DNA of 64,000 bases, from the NCBI GenBank assembly GCA_026391675.1, contig JAPLDQ010000036.1, positions 164,522 to 228,521 of the forward strand, in the 5' to 3' direction. The stretch is from Bacteroidota bacterium. Lineage in GTDB: Bacteria; Bacteroidota; Bacteroidia; Bacteroidales; JACABE01. Shown one piece after another: positions 18,317 to 28,084 of this stretch (its first letter is position 1; every line of letters begins with the position of its first letter). The position numbers and the translations under genes are program-made. Below the pieces are notes generated by a model. It was not told where the DNA came from. It did not search any database and saw nothing but the letters and a program-made list of their open reading frames with translations.

Positions 18317-19564
18317 ATGATTTTAAAAAACAAAAAATCCTTTTTCCGTCAGCTGGCACTGTTTTTCGCCATATTAGGTCCGGGGATTATTACCGGAAGT
18401 GTGGATAACGATGCCGGCGGTATTACCACCTATTCTGTTGCCGGTGCAATATATGGCTATAATCTGTTGTGGACACTTATCCCATCATTTATTGTATTGA
18501 TTGTAATCCAGGAAATGAATGCCCGTATGGGTATTGTTACCGGTAAAGGTCTTGCCGACCTCATCCGCGAAAATGCCGGTGTAAGACTAACTTTTTTTAT
18601 CTTTTTAGGACTTTTGATTGCTGATATTGGCAATACAACTACAGAATTTGCCGGTGTTGCCGGAAGTATGGAGGTATTTGGAGTCAGTAAATACATATCG
18701 GTTCCATTAGTCGCACTTATGGTGTGGATACTGGTGGTAAAAGGAACCTATAAAATTGCAGAGCGGATATTTTTAATATTCAGTGTTTCGCTGCTGATGT
18801 ATGTGGTTTCAGCCATTATGGGAAAACCACACTGGAGTGAAATCGGACATGCAGTTATTCATCCCCAAATGAAAGTGAATGCCAAAAGCCTTGCCATGGT
18901 CATTGGGATTATCGGTACTACCATCGCGCCATGGATGCTGTTTTATATGCAGTCTTCCGTAACTGAAAAAGGCCTGAAAATGAAACACTATAAATACCTT
19001 ATTATTGATATTATAGTGGGTTGTGTGGCCACTGTTGTTGTTGCTTTCTTTATCATAGTAGCCTGTGCATCAACACTTCATGTAAATGGTGTTCAGATCA
19101 ATGAAGCCAAAGATGCTGCTCTGGCATTACAGCCGTTGGCCGGTGCTTTTGCATCTCAGGTATTTGCTTTCGGCCTTTTTATAGCTTCTGTTTTTTCAGC
19201 CACTATTTTACCATTGGCTACTGCATTCTATATCAGCGAAGCTTTTGGTTTCGAAGCCGGTATTGATAAGAAATGGGATGAAGCCAAGGAGTTTTATACC
19301 CTTTATACCGGTATTATTGCAATTGCAGCTACCATTATCTTATTTCCAAATGCACCATTGATATTGATTTCATTGTGGTCGCAGGTTCTGAATGGTATGT
19401 TTTTACCCGTGGTTCTTATTTGTATGATTATCATTGTCAATAACAAAAAAATTATGGGCAAATATGTCAATAAACCGATTAACAATATTATTGGTGTGAC
19501 AACCATATCGATATTAATCATTTTAACTGTTATGCTTTTTGTACTTCCCATATTTCAGAAATAA
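18317..19564 (+). CDS. Nramp-family divalent metal transporter, NRMT-like (possibly Mg2+)
   Basis: A 415-residue protein with about 11 transmembrane helices and the Nramp/LeuT fold. In classic Mn/Fe Nramps the metal is bound by DPGN in helix 1 and MPH in helix 6. Here helix 1 reads GSVDNDAGG and helix 6 reads GTTIAPWMLFYMQSS, so the metal-binding Met is replaced by Ala and the His by Trp. Loss of that soft Met ligand is a feature of the Nramp-related magnesium transporters (NRMTs). Linkage to an MgtE-N/CBS protein, whose relatives sense Mg2+, supports a Mg2+ role. A strong Shine-Dalgarno (AAAGGAGG at about 18303-18310) precedes the ATG. I therefore avoid the symbol mntH. Confidence 0.85.
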   Translation: MILKNKKSFFRQLALFFAILGPGIITGSVDNDAGGITTYSVAGAIYGYNLLWTLIPSFIVLIVIQEMNARMGIVTGKGLADLIRENAGVRLTFFIFLGLLIADIGNTTTEFAGVAGSMEVFGVSKYISVPLVALMVWILVVKGTYKIAERIFLIFSVSLLMYVVSAIMGKPHWSEIGHAVIHPQMKVNAKSLAMVIGIIGTTIAPWMLFYMQSSVTEKGLKMKHYKYLIIDIIVGCVATVVVAFFIIVACASTLHVNGVQINEAKDAALALQPLAGAFASQVFAFGLFIASVFSATILPLATAFYISEAFGFEAGIDKKWDEAKEFYTLYTGIIAIAATIILFPNAPLILISLWSQVLNGMFLPVVLICMIIIVNNKKIMGKYVNKPINNIIGVTTISILIILTVMLFVLPIFQK

Positions 19565-19603
19565 TAAAAGCAGAAGATTTAAAACGAAATCCCTCATTCT
19601 CTT

Positions 19604-19631
19604 TTGATTTCCTCAAAAATATGTAAATTTG
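19604..19631 (+). promoter_or_regulatory. Promoter of pheT
   Basis: TTG at 19604-19606 and TAAATTTG at 19624-19631 are 17 bases apart and match the Bacteroidota consensus. The ATG follows 18 bases after the minus-7 element. Confidence 0.62.
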
Positions 19632-19649
19632 CCTTTTAAAAAATAAAAG

Positions 19650-22115
19650 ATGAAGATTTCTTATAATTGGTTAAAGACCTATATAAATATAGATATAAGT
19701 GCCGAAAAAGCAAGTGAATTGCTTACAGCATGCGGGCTGGAAGTTGAAAGCATTGAAAAAATAGAATCAGTAAAAGGTGGTTTGCAAGGCATAGTAATTG
19801 GAGAAGTTAAAACTTGTATAAAACATCCTGACGCTGATAAATTAAGCATTACAACTGTTGATATCGGAGCTGAAGAACTGCTTCATATCGTTTGCGGTGC
19901 ACCCAATGTAGCTACAGGGCAAAAAGTGCCGGTTGCCACCATCGGAACTGTTCTTTATAGTGGTGATGAAGCTTTCACCATAAAAAAATCCAAAATACGA
20001 GGCGAACTTTCCGAAGGTATGATTTGTGCTGAAGATGAACTTGGATTAGGTCATTCACATGCCGGTATTATGGTTTTGGATGCAGCGGTTGCCGTTGGAA
20101 CTCCTGCCCGTGACTATTTCAAAATTGAAGATGATTATATGCTGGAAATCGGTTTAACACCTAACCGTTCCGATGCTACATCACATATTGGCGTTGCACG
20201 TGATTTAACAGCGGTAATCAATAATCTGCCTGAAAATAATAAAAAAGTTAAGCTAACATATCCAAGTGTGGCTGATTTCAAAACAGATAATCATAATTTA
20301 CCTATTGAAGTAATAGTTGAAGATACTGTCGCATGTCCGCGTTACACTGGGATTACACTTTCAGGCATAAAAGTTCAGGAATCGCCCGACTGGCTGAAGA
20401 ATAAATTAAAGACCATAGGCTTACGCCCCATCAATAACATCGTTGATATTACCAATTATGTTCTTTTCGAAACAGGACAACCCTTACACGCTTTTGATGC
20501 TGATAAAATATCCGGCAAAAAAGTTATTATAAAGAAACTGGCAAAAAACACTCTTTTTGTAACGTTGGATGGTACAGAACGTAAATTATCAGGTGAAGAT
20601 CTCATGATTTGCAATGTCAGTGAAGGCATGTGTATTGCCGGCGTTTTTGGAGGAGCAAAATCAGGGGTTACAGCGGAAACTACCGCTATTTTCCTCGAAA
20701 GTGCTTACTTTGACCCTACCACTATTCGTAAAACGTCTAAACATCACGGATTAAAAACAGATGCTTCTTTCCGTTATGAACGTGGATGCGATCCAAATAT
20801 TACCAGATATGCACTCAAACGTGCAATTACAATGATGAAAGAGATAGCAGGTGGAAATATTTCTTCAGAAATTGTAGATGTGTATCCAAATCTTATTGAA
20901 TGCAAGTCCGTGGATGTTAGTTATAAGAATATTTACCGCCTGATTGGTAAGGTGATTGATAAAGATATCATTAAAAACATATTGCTTTCACTTGAAATTG
21001 AAATTACCAACGAAAGCAATGAAGGCTTAAGTTTACTTATCCCGACCAATAAGGTTGATGTTAGCCGCGAAGCTGATGTTATAGAAGAGATTCTGCGAAT
21101 TTATGGTTACAACAATGTGGAAATCGGCGACGAATTGCATTCAAGCCTTGCCTATATTGCCAAACCGGATAAGGAAAAAGTTCAGAATACCATTTCTGAT
21201 TACCTCAGCAATAACGGATTTGTTGAAATCATGAACAATTCGCTTACCAGTGCTGAATACGTTACTAAAGTTGAAGCCTTCAAGTCAGAAATGAATGTAA
21301 AAATACTGAATCCGTTGAGCAAGGAACTGGATGTAATGCGTCAGACCTTGTTATTCGGAGGACTGGAAAGTATCAGTTATAATATCAACCGCAAATCCAA
21401 CGATTTAAAGTTATACGAATTCGGAAATACTTATACCTACAATACCGGAGCTGCTGCTGATGCCAATGTTACCAAGCGTTTCAAGGAAGAAAAACACCTG
21501 GCTGTATTTGTTTCAGGGAAAAAATATGCTGAAAGCTGGAATCTGACTGCTACAAATCAGGATATATTCAACCTCAAGGCTTATGTGATGAATATACTGC
21601 ATCGTATGCGTATCAACGCAAGTAAACTGAAAATGAATCAGATTTCTGACTCGGTATATGATGAAGCGCTTGAATATACATTGAACGATAAAAGAATACT
21701 CATATTTGGCAGTTTACAGTCAAAATTATTATTGTCGTTTGATATCAAACAGGCCGTTTATTATGCCGATTTCCAATGGGATAACATTATTAAAATGATA
21801 CCTGGAGCTGAAGTTGAATATACTGAAGTGCCTAAGTTTCCTGAAGTTCGTCGCGATCTGGCATTGCTGATTAACAAGGAAGTAAGTTTTGCTGAAATCG
21901 AGCAACTGGCTTATCAGACAGAGAAAAATCTATTGAAAAATGTCAATCTTTTCGATGTTTACGAAGGAGAAAAGCTGGAAGCAGGCAAAAAATCATATGC
22001 TGTTAGTTTTATTATTCAGGATAAGGAAAAAACACTGAACGACAAACAGATTGACGGCATCATGAACCGCCTGATTAAGGTTTATTCTGAAAAATTAGGT
22101 GCTGTTATCAGATAA
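19650..22115 (+). CDS. pheT: Phenylalanyl-tRNA synthetase beta subunit
   Basis: An 821-residue beta subunit of the alpha2-beta2 PheRS. Domains in order: an N-terminal tRNA-binding OB domain (about residues 40-150, HPDADKLSITTVDIG); a B3/4 editing domain (RPINNIVDITNYVLFETGQP); a B5 domain; a catalytic-like core; and a C-terminal ferredoxin-like anticodon-binding domain (FPEVRRDLALLI, FDVYEGEKLEAGKKS). It charges tRNA-Phe together with PheS, which is not in this window, so pheS and pheT are separated here. The gene has its own promoter and a terminator-like hairpin downstream. Confidence 0.97.
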   Translation: MKISYNWLKTYINIDISAEKASELLTACGLEVESIEKIESVKGGLQGIVIGEVKTCIKHPDADKLSITTVDIGAEELLHIVCGAPNVATGQKVPVATIGTVLYSGDEAFTIKKSKIRGELSEGMICAEDELGLGHSHAGIMVLDAAVAVGTPARDYFKIEDDYMLEIGLTPNRSDATSHIGVARDLTAVINNLPENNKKVKLTYPSVADFKTDNHNLPIEVIVEDTVACPRYTGITLSGIKVQESPDWLKNKLKTIGLRPINNIVDITNYVLFETGQPLHAFDADKISGKKVIIKKLAKNTLFVTLDGTERKLSGEDLMICNVSEGMCIAGVFGGAKSGVTAETTAIFLESAYFDPTTIRKTSKHHGLKTDASFRYERGCDPNITRYALKRAITMMKEIAGGNISSEIVDVYPNLIECKSVDVSYKNIYRLIGKVIDKDIIKNILLSLEIEITNESNEGLSLLIPTNKVDVSREADVIEEILRIYGYNNVEIGDELHSSLAYIAKPDKEKVQNTISDYLSNNGFVEIMNNSLTSAEYVTKVEAFKSEMNVKILNPLSKELDVMRQTLLFGGLESISYNINRKSNDLKLYEFGNTYTYNTGAAADANVTKRFKEEKHLAVFVSGKKYAESWNLTATNQDIFNLKAYVMNILHRMRINASKLKMNQISDSVYDEALEYTLNDKRILIFGSLQSKLLLSFDIKQAVYYADFQWDNIIKMIPGAEVEYTEVPKFPEVRRDLALLINKEVSFAEIEQLAYQTEKNLLKNVNLFDVYEGEKLEAGKKSYAVSFIIQDKEKTLNDKQIDGIMNRLIKVYSEKLGAVIR

Positions 22116-22416
22116 TTTATTATAATTATTTGCCTCCAATTTATCAATATTTAAATTTTATATAGTTCATCTAAATAGCAGAAAGTCTCTAAAAATGTTT
22201 TATTTAGGGAGATTTTTAATGTATATTTGTTAAAATATTATTGAAAATATAGCGTTTAAATGACAAATCCCTATTTATGAAATCTCTCATGCTTTTATTT
22301 CCCCCTGAAATATTAAGCAACGCTTGGTTTAAAAATATGAGCGTTGCTGTAATATCTGATTTAGGGTTTTGGTAAAACTTCCTTAACCAATTAAGTAATT
22401 AAAGCAGAGTTTTATT
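22116..22416. other. Non-coding gap between pheT and the lipoprotein gene
   Basis: Besides the pheT terminator this gap holds a second hairpin, AGCAACGCT (22316-22324) paired with AGCGTTGCT (22340-22348), with a 15-base loop and no T-run after it. No reading frame of note and no clear TAnnTTTG promoter were found. Confidence 0.5.
22182..22217 (+). terminator. Probable pheT terminator
   Basis: AAAGTCTCTAAA at 22182-22193 can pair with TTTAGGGAGATTT at 22203-22215 with one bulge and a loop of about 9. It is followed by T residues. Confidence 0.6.
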
Positions 22417-23682
22417 ATGATAAGAGAAGACAAAGAACATTTTAATAAATCATTAATAATAATAGCTTTGTTCTGGCTGTCTATTACATCCTGTAAATAC
22501 ATACACAAATCTCAGCATTGGGTTTTTATACCAACTGATACAATAAATTTTGCCTATAAAAATATTTCAAAAATGAATTCGGTATATGTTGATAGTTCAA
22601 TATATAACTGGATTAGCTTTTCTGATAAAGAACTTAGTGAAATAGTTTTAATGAAGAAGGGCTTTTACAACAGCACGTTTGTTTTTCATATCAATAATAC
22701 AATAAAAGAAAGTAAGCAATATATTATTAATAATTATCAATATTTTGTTAAAGATACAAATAAGATCTTCCTTTTAGTTTCAGAAAAGACAAAAATTATA
22801 CCAGAAAATTTAAATAAAATAGAACAGCATAACTATAAATATTCTTTACTTAGTATTAACAATAAAGGAGAGGTTGTTGATACAATAAAAATAATAAATA
22901 ATCTTGATAAAAATCTTATTTTGGGACATATTTATCCTTATGCAATTCAAAATAATGAAGATTCAACAATATACATTACAGATGTTACCGTTTCATCTAA
23001 ATTCGGATCAAAACCAAACAATGATTACTGTATCAATGTTAAATCCAGATTAGATATGTTTTCTCAAGAAAATTTTGTATATATCATTGTTAAAAAGAAT
23101 AATACAGCCTATATTAAAAGCTGTAACAATCATTTTCCAAGCATACTTTTAGATACTAATTTAATCTTTTACGATTATTTTCCTCATTTTTCTATTAGCA
23201 AATCAAAGTCAATTTTGCATATCTATTTTGATTTAGATACTATTTATGAAGCTAAATTTTTAGATAATAAAACAATAAAACATCCAATACAAAGTAAATA
23301 TAAAACAAAGTTTGTAAATTTTGATATGAATGAATACTTTAATTATGAATATATTTTTAAAAGCTCATCTGAAAAATCAGCGTTTGTTTATATAAAATCT
23401 AATTTTAAAAATGGCCAAATATATGTCATTGTAAAAAAACCAATAAAGTATGAAAATTCAGACGGAACAGTAAATAATGCAAGAGATAATCCATTTTCTG
23501 TAATTGTAATTGATTCAAATTACAAGCAATTAGGTGAATTTGACATACCGCCTGAATATAGTAAACATAATAGTTTTATTGTAAATAATGGAATTGCCTT
23601 CCTAAACGAAAAACTAACCGAAACTGACCCAAATAAATATCTTCATTATGTGGTTTTCGAACTTAAAAATACTAAGAAATGA
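22417..23682 (+). CDS. Lipoprotein, possibly DUF4221-like
   Basis: A 421-residue protein with a lipoprotein signal (ALFWLSITSC; lipobox Cys at about residue 26). It should be anchored in a membrane facing the periplasm or surface. The body is rich in beta-strand with aromatic/Asn-rich repeats. The C-terminal stretch (VIVIDSNYKQLGEFDIPPEY, then a hydrophobic strand and NKYLHYVVFELK) resembles the uncharacterised Bacteroidota DUF4221 lipoproteins, which often look like propellers. The assignment is from memory and weak. Its last 4 bases overlap the thioredoxin-like gene, so the two are translationally coupled. It is more A/T-rich than pheT and the GH27 gene around it. Confidence 0.6.
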   Translation: MIREDKEHFNKSLIIIALFWLSITSCKYIHKSQHWVFIPTDTINFAYKNISKMNSVYVDSSIYNWISFSDKELSEIVLMKKGFYNSTFVFHINNTIKESKQYIINNYQYFVKDTNKIFLLVSEKTKIIPENLNKIEQHNYKYSLLSINNKGEVVDTIKIINNLDKNLILGHIYPYAIQNNEDSTIYITDVTVSSKFGSKPNNDYCINVKSRLDMFSQENFVYIIVKKNNTAYIKSCNNHFPSILLDTNLIFYDYFPHFSISKSKSILHIYFDLDTIYEAKFLDNKTIKHPIQSKYKTKFVNFDMNEYFNYEYIFKSSSEKSAFVYIKSNFKNGQIYVIVKKPIKYENSDGTVNNARDNPFSVIVIDSNYKQLGEFDIPPEYSKHNSFIVNNGIAFLNEKLTETDPNKYLHYVVFELKNTKK

Positions 23683-24494
23683 AAAAAAACATAATCTTAA
23701 TATTTATTATTTGTTCATTTACAATTTCATGCACAAATCATAAGAGTCAATCAAAAATTTTAACAGATTATCTGTCCTGCCTGCTTAACAAAAATTATAA
23801 AGAAAATGGAAAGTATTTAATAGTAACCCCAAGAGGTTGTTTGGGGTGTATTTCATCTAATTTATTATACTTAAAAAAAAATCCACTTTGTCTAAAACAG
23901 TTTTTAGGAATAGTTTACTCTAATACAATTGCTGAACAATTTCCCGATATAAAAACTTTAGAAATATCTAAATATTGTGATTCAACTAATAAACTGGATG
24001 TTTTAAACATAGGAGTTTCAGGTTTGGCCATAGTTACCTTAAAAAAGAATGAAGTTGTGAAAATCGAAAATTCAAATGTAAACATAAGTTCCCAACTAAA
24101 CCTATTAAATAATTTTTATAAGAAAGATAGCATCTTTAAAACTTTAAACTCATTATCATTTAAGGAGTTATATAGAGTTGAATTTGAAAACAAGTTTAAA
24201 GATATAAATTTTAAAGAATTATCTTCCGACAAAAAAATGGTTTTATATTTTACATCGGATTATTGCGCTCCTTGTAAATTAGCATTTCCAATAATTGATT
24301 CATTATCTGTATTATATAAAGATTCTATAGAATTCTATTATATAAAAGCTAACAAAAAGGATAATTCTCTTATTTTTAATAAATATAATATCTACGCAAC
24401 ACCAACCTTGATTGTATTAAAAAAAGGAAAAAAGCTTAAAAAAATAATTGGCTGTGTTAAAAGTGATAAAATAAGTAACTTTATTTTGAACTAA
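23679..24494 (+). CDS. Lipoprotein with C-terminal thioredoxin-like domain
   Basis: A 271-residue lipoprotein (IICSFTISC lipobox near residue 18). The C-terminal 100 residues are thioredoxin-like: KMVLYFTSDYCAPCKLAFP carries the CxxC redox motif and ATPTLIVLKKGKK the cis-Pro loop. The N-terminal half has another Cys pair (RGCLGC), which could be a substrate-like or second redox site. It probably acts on periplasmic thiols. It overlaps the preceding lipoprotein gene by 4 bases, so the two gene products likely work together. The function of the pair is unknown to me. Confidence 0.75.
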   Translation: MKKNIILIFIICSFTISCTNHKSQSKILTDYLSCLLNKNYKENGKYLIVTPRGCLGCISSNLLYLKKNPLCLKQFLGIVYSNTIAEQFPDIKTLEISKYCDSTNKLDVLNIGVSGLAIVTLKKNEVVKIENSNVNISSQLNLLNNFYKKDSIFKTLNSLSFKELYRVEFENKFKDINFKELSSDKKMVLYFTSDYCAPCKLAFPIIDSLSVLYKDSIEFYYIKANKKDNSLIFNKYNIYATPTLIVLKKGKKLKKIIGCVKSDKISNFILN

Positions 24495-24511
24495 CCTAAA
24501 ATCAAACAAAA

Positions 24512-26731
24512 ATGAAAAATATTTACACATTTCTTATCGCATTAACATTTACTGTTCTTTCACTGAAAGCTCAGGATGTTCAACCCATCACCAACTGGAA
24601 ATTTCATGTTGGCGATAATATGCAATGGAAAAATCCCGGCTTTGATGATAAATTATGGCAGCCGATAAGGGTGGATATTCCCTGGGATGATCAGGGATAT
24701 AAAAAAAATGAAGGATATGGCTGGTACCGGGCTAAGTTTATGCTTCCATCTTCGCTTAAAGATAAATCATATTTAAAAGACAGTATCAAGATTTACATTG
24801 GTCCGGTTGACGAATGCGATCAGACCTATTTAAACGGCGTGCTTATCGGTCAGAATGCAGGAATAATAACACCCAATTTTGAAGATCCGAATTATGCCTG
24901 GACTAAACAAAGATGTTATGCTGTAGCTGTTAATGATGCAGCCATAAACTGGGATAAAGAGAATGTAATTGCCATAAGGGTATATAATGGCTATGGCATC
25001 GGAGGTATGTATCAGTGCAAACCGGAAGTCAGTATGAGAGAACTGATAGATTATGTTAAGCTATTTCCTGAAAATATTAGTTTTAAACAGCAGGATAAAA
25101 ATGTTTTCGGGGTTTGTATTGAAGTGCTCAACAAATACAAACCTTTAAAGGTAAACGGAAAGTTAGTGGTACAAATTAAAAGCTGCGATTTACAAAAAGT
25201 TTTTTGGGAAAAACAAATAGATGTTTCTTTAACTCCTTTTGAAATGTATAAACTTAATGTTGATTTCCCTATAATTGAGAATTCATATCTGCAATATACC
25301 TTTACTGAAAGCATTACAAAAAGAGCGATTCAATGCAGGCTGGAAGTTCCCTATATTTTAACGCCTAATACTGCCAAAACACCTAAAATTAACGGAGCCA
25401 AAGCTTTCGGCGTTCGTCCCGGCCATCCTTTCCTTTATAAAATAGCAGCAACAGGAGAAAAACCGCTTAGCTATGCTGCAGAAGGCCTGCCAAATGGATT
25501 AAAAATAGATAAAACAACAGGAATTATCAGGGGCAGTATTGCTGAAAAAGGAACATATAAAGTCAGCTTAATTGCAGAAAACAGTCTGGGAAAAAATACA
25601 AGAAATTTCAGCATAGAATGCGGTGATTTAATCTGTTTAACTCCACCTTTGGGATGGAACAGCTGGAATTGCTGGGGTTTAAGTGTAAGTACAGAGAAAG
25701 TCAAGGCTTCTGCTGATGCCCTTATTTCGAGCGGATTGATTGATCATGGCTGGACCTATATGAATATTGATGATGGCTGGGAACTGGTTCATAAAGGTGA
25801 TAGCATCACTTGCAATGAGAAATTTCCTGACATGAAATCACTGGCTGATTATGTTCATTCAAAAGGAATAAAACTTGGTATTTATTCATCTCCCGGCCCC
25901 AAGACATGCGGTGGTTACGAAGGCAGCTTTAATTACGAACAGTCAGATGCAAATAACTATGCAGCCTGGGGAATTGATTATCTGAAATACGACTGGTGCA
26001 GTTATGAAACTGTTGCCTGTAACGATACCGACAGACTATTTAAACCTTACAGAACAATGCAGAAAGCCTTATCCAGGGTCAACAGGGATATTGTCTACAG
26101 TTTATGTCAATATGGAATGGGAGATGTATGGAAATGGGGAGCATCAGTTAACGGAAATACATGGCGGACAACCGGAGATATTACTGACAGCTGGAGCAGT
26201 CTTTCAGAAATAGGTTTTAATCAGGATAAAGCAGCACCATATTCCCAGCCGGGACGTTGGAATGATCCTGATATGCTGGTAGTAGGTAAAGTCGGCTGGG
26301 GGCCCAGTCTTCACAATACCCACCTAACACCCAGTGAACAATACACACATATCAGTCTTTGGGCCTTATTGTCTGCGCCACTGCTCATAGGCTGTGATTT
26401 AAGCCAGCTGGATGATTTTACCCTGAACCTCTTGTGCAATGATGAGGTAATTGATATTGACCAGGACCCTTTAGGAAAAGGAGCATTAAGAGTAGTTAAA
26501 AATCCGGATTATCAGGTATGGGTAAAACAACTGGAAGACGGTTCAATAGCAGTTGGCATCTTTAATCTTAGTGATGATTTCAACAGGATAACTGTAAACT
26601 GGAACGAATTAAATATTAAAGGCAGTAAAACCTTAAGAGATGTATGGCGTCAAAAAGATTTGGGTAAATACAAAGACAGCTTTACTACTAAAGTTTCATC
26701 ACATGGTGTTCTGCTTTTAAGGATTTATTAA
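24512..26731 (+). CDS. GH27 alpha-galactosidase with N-terminal beta-sandwich and putative Ig domain
   Basis: A 739-residue secreted enzyme (signal ends SLKAQ). Residues about 25-185 form a galactose-binding/GH2-like jelly roll (WYRAKFMLP, VDECDQTYLNG). Residues about 290-372 are a putative Ig (He_PIG) module (LPNGLKIDKTTGIIRG). From about residue 375 comes the GH27 barrel: PPLGWNSWNCWG, YMNIDDGWE, and YLKYDWCSYE with nucleophile Asp near 493. RWNDPDMLVVGK holds the acid/base Asp near 585, and a C-terminal beta domain follows. It cleaves terminal alpha-galactosides (or alpha-N-acetylgalactosaminides) from plant or host glycans. It starts 17 bases after the thioredoxin-like gene and may be co-transcribed. 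No SusC/SusD pair lies nearby. Confidence 0.93.
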   Translation: MKNIYTFLIALTFTVLSLKAQDVQPITNWKFHVGDNMQWKNPGFDDKLWQPIRVDIPWDDQGYKKNEGYGWYRAKFMLPSSLKDKSYLKDSIKIYIGPVDECDQTYLNGVLIGQNAGIITPNFEDPNYAWTKQRCYAVAVNDAAINWDKENVIAIRVYNGYGIGGMYQCKPEVSMRELIDYVKLFPENISFKQQDKNVFGVCIEVLNKYKPLKVNGKLVVQIKSCDLQKVFWEKQIDVSLTPFEMYKLNVDFPIIENSYLQYTFTESITKRAIQCRLEVPYILTPNTAKTPKINGAKAFGVRPGHPFLYKIAATGEKPLSYAAEGLPNGLKIDKTTGIIRGSIAEKGTYKVSLIAENSLGKNTRNFSIECGDLICLTPPLGWNSWNCWGLSVSTEKVKASADALISSGLIDHGWTYMNIDDGWELVHKGDSITCNEKFPDMKSLADYVHSKGIKLGIYSSPGPKTCGGYEGSFNYEQSDANNYAAWGIDYLKYDWCSYETVACNDTDRLFKPYRTMQKALSRVNRDIVYSLCQYGMGDVWKWGASVNGNTWRTTGDITDSWSSLSEIGFNQDKAAPYSQPGRWNDPDMLVVGKVGWGPSLHNTHLTPSEQYTHISLWALLSAPLLIGCDLSQLDDFTLNLLCNDEVIDIDQDPLGKGALRVVKNPDYQVWVKQLEDGSIAVGIFNLSDDFNRITVNWNELNIKGSKTLRDVWRQKDLGKYKDSFTTKVSSHGVLLLRIY

Positions 26732-26833
26732 TTATCAGCTCCTGAAAATAAGAATCAGTATTGTAATAACGTTATCCCTCAAGATTTAATTCAATTTAAC
26801 AAATGCATTTTTTCTTTTCAATCAAATTATATT

Positions 26834-26841
26834 TACTTTTG
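26834..26841 (+). promoter_or_regulatory. Minus-7 element of the barrel/ubiX genes
   Basis: TACTTTTG matches TAnnTTTG and lies 17 bases before the ATG at 26859. No convincing minus-33 TTG was seen. Confidence 0.45.
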
Positions 26842-26858
26842 TTAAAGATTCAATAACA

Positions 26859-27482
26859 ATGAAAACAAAATATTTATTAACCGTAATTTTACTCTTTCTG
26901 TGTGTTTTTTCGCAGGCACAATATTTTAATGCTGGAGCAAAATTTGGTATTGTAGGTTCACAGGTTGATGGTGATGGTTATGCCGGCTATGACAAATTTG
27001 GTATAAGTGCAGGTTTGTATGTTAATTATAAACTTTCCATGCTAACATCACTGCAGTTAGAACTGGAGTATATTCAAAAAGGCAGTACGCATACACCAAA
27101 TGTTGAAAAAGGCGATTATGACAATTACAAATTAAGGTTGGGATACATGCAGATACCGGTTTTATTTCAATACAAACTGGCTTCAAATATTTCTGCAGAA
27201 GCGGGTCCTGCTTTTGGATTATTGATGAGCCATTATGAAGAATGGATGACATACGAAATCGATTATAATCCTTTCAGGAAATTTTCATTAAGCTGGATTA
27301 CCGGGATTAACTATAAAATTTCCGATTTCTGGAATGCCAATTTCCGGATAGATTATTCTTTGATGGCCATACGTCAGCAACCGGCTCCATTAGACCGTTA
27401 CATTCTATTTCAATACGGACAGTTTTGCAATTCATTGGTATTTTCCATTCAATATAATATCAATCATGCAGGAGAAAAATAA
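26859..27482 (+). CDS. Outer-membrane beta-barrel protein, PorT-like fold
   Basis: A 207-residue protein with a signal peptide (ends FSQAQ) and the alternating pattern of an eight-stranded outer-membrane barrel: FNAGAKFGIVGSQVDGDGYAG, SLQLELEYIQKGS, YMQIPVLFQYKL, and AEAGPAFGLLMS. These strands match the common Bacteroidota PorT/OMP_b-brl_2 family. Its specific job cannot be told; PorT itself is a T9SS factor, but many family members are uncharacterised. Its end overlaps the ubiX start by 17 bases. Confidence 0.78.
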   Translation: MKTKYLLTVILLFLCVFSQAQYFNAGAKFGIVGSQVDGDGYAGYDKFGISAGLYVNYKLSMLTSLQLELEYIQKGSTHTPNVEKGDYDNYKLRLGYMQIPVLFQYKLASNISAEAGPAFGLLMSHYEEWMTYEIDYNPFRKFSLSWITGINYKISDFWNANFRIDYSLMAIRQQPAPLDRYILFQYGQFCNSLVFSIQYNINHAGEK

Positions 27483-28047
27483 AATTAAAATAGCTGTAGG
27501 AGTTACAGGTGCCAGCGGAGCTGTATATGCTAAAGTACTGCTCGATAAATTGTGGGCATTACAAACCCAGCTTTCAGAAGTAGGCGTTGTTTTTACTGAA
27601 AATGCCAAACAAGTCTGGGAATACGAATTGGGTAATGATACCTATAAGCACATCCCGTTTATTTCCTATCAAACTAATGATTTCAATGCCCCTTTTGCCT
27701 CAGGTTCTGCAAATTACGATGCACTGATTATTTGTCCCTGCACCATGGGCACATTAGGACGTATAGCCTCCGGTACTGCAAATGATTTACTTTGCCGGGC
27801 AGCTGATGTAATGCTTAAGGAAAGAAAAAAACTGATACTGGTTTGTCGCGAAACGCCTTTAAACCTGATACATATCAATAATATGAAAACTGTTACCGAA
27901 GCCGGTGGTATTATTTGTCCTGCCACACCTTCTTTTTACAGTAAACCTGAAAGTATTGAAGACGTTGCAGCCACTGTAATTGACAGGGTATTACAACTAT
28001 GCGGTATTGAGCAGGAATCCTATCGCTGGGGTGAAGGAAGTAATTAA
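27466..28047 (+). CDS. ubiX: Flavin prenyltransferase (UbiX/Pad1 family)
   Basis: A 193-residue flavoprotein. It begins with IAVGVTGASGAVYAKVLL, the UbiX FMN-binding loop, and contains the CPCTMGTLGRIASGTANDLL block and the RETPLNLIHINNM motif. UbiX joins a dimethylallyl group to FMN to make prenylated FMN, the cofactor of UbiD-type decarboxylases. No ubiD is in the window. The start overlaps the preceding barrel gene by 17 bases. A second possible Met is not present close by, so this start is kept. Confidence 0.94.
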   Translation: MQEKNKIKIAVGVTGASGAVYAKVLLDKLWALQTQLSEVGVVFTENAKQVWEYELGNDTYKHIPFISYQTNDFNAPFASGSANYDALIICPCTMGTLGRIASGTANDLLCRAADVMLKERKKLILVCRETPLNLIHINNMKTVTEAGGIICPATPSFYSKPESIEDVAATVIDRVLQLCGIEQESYRWGEGSN

Positions 28048-28084
28048 AGTGCTTTTAATGTTTTAGTGCATAAAAAATAAAATT

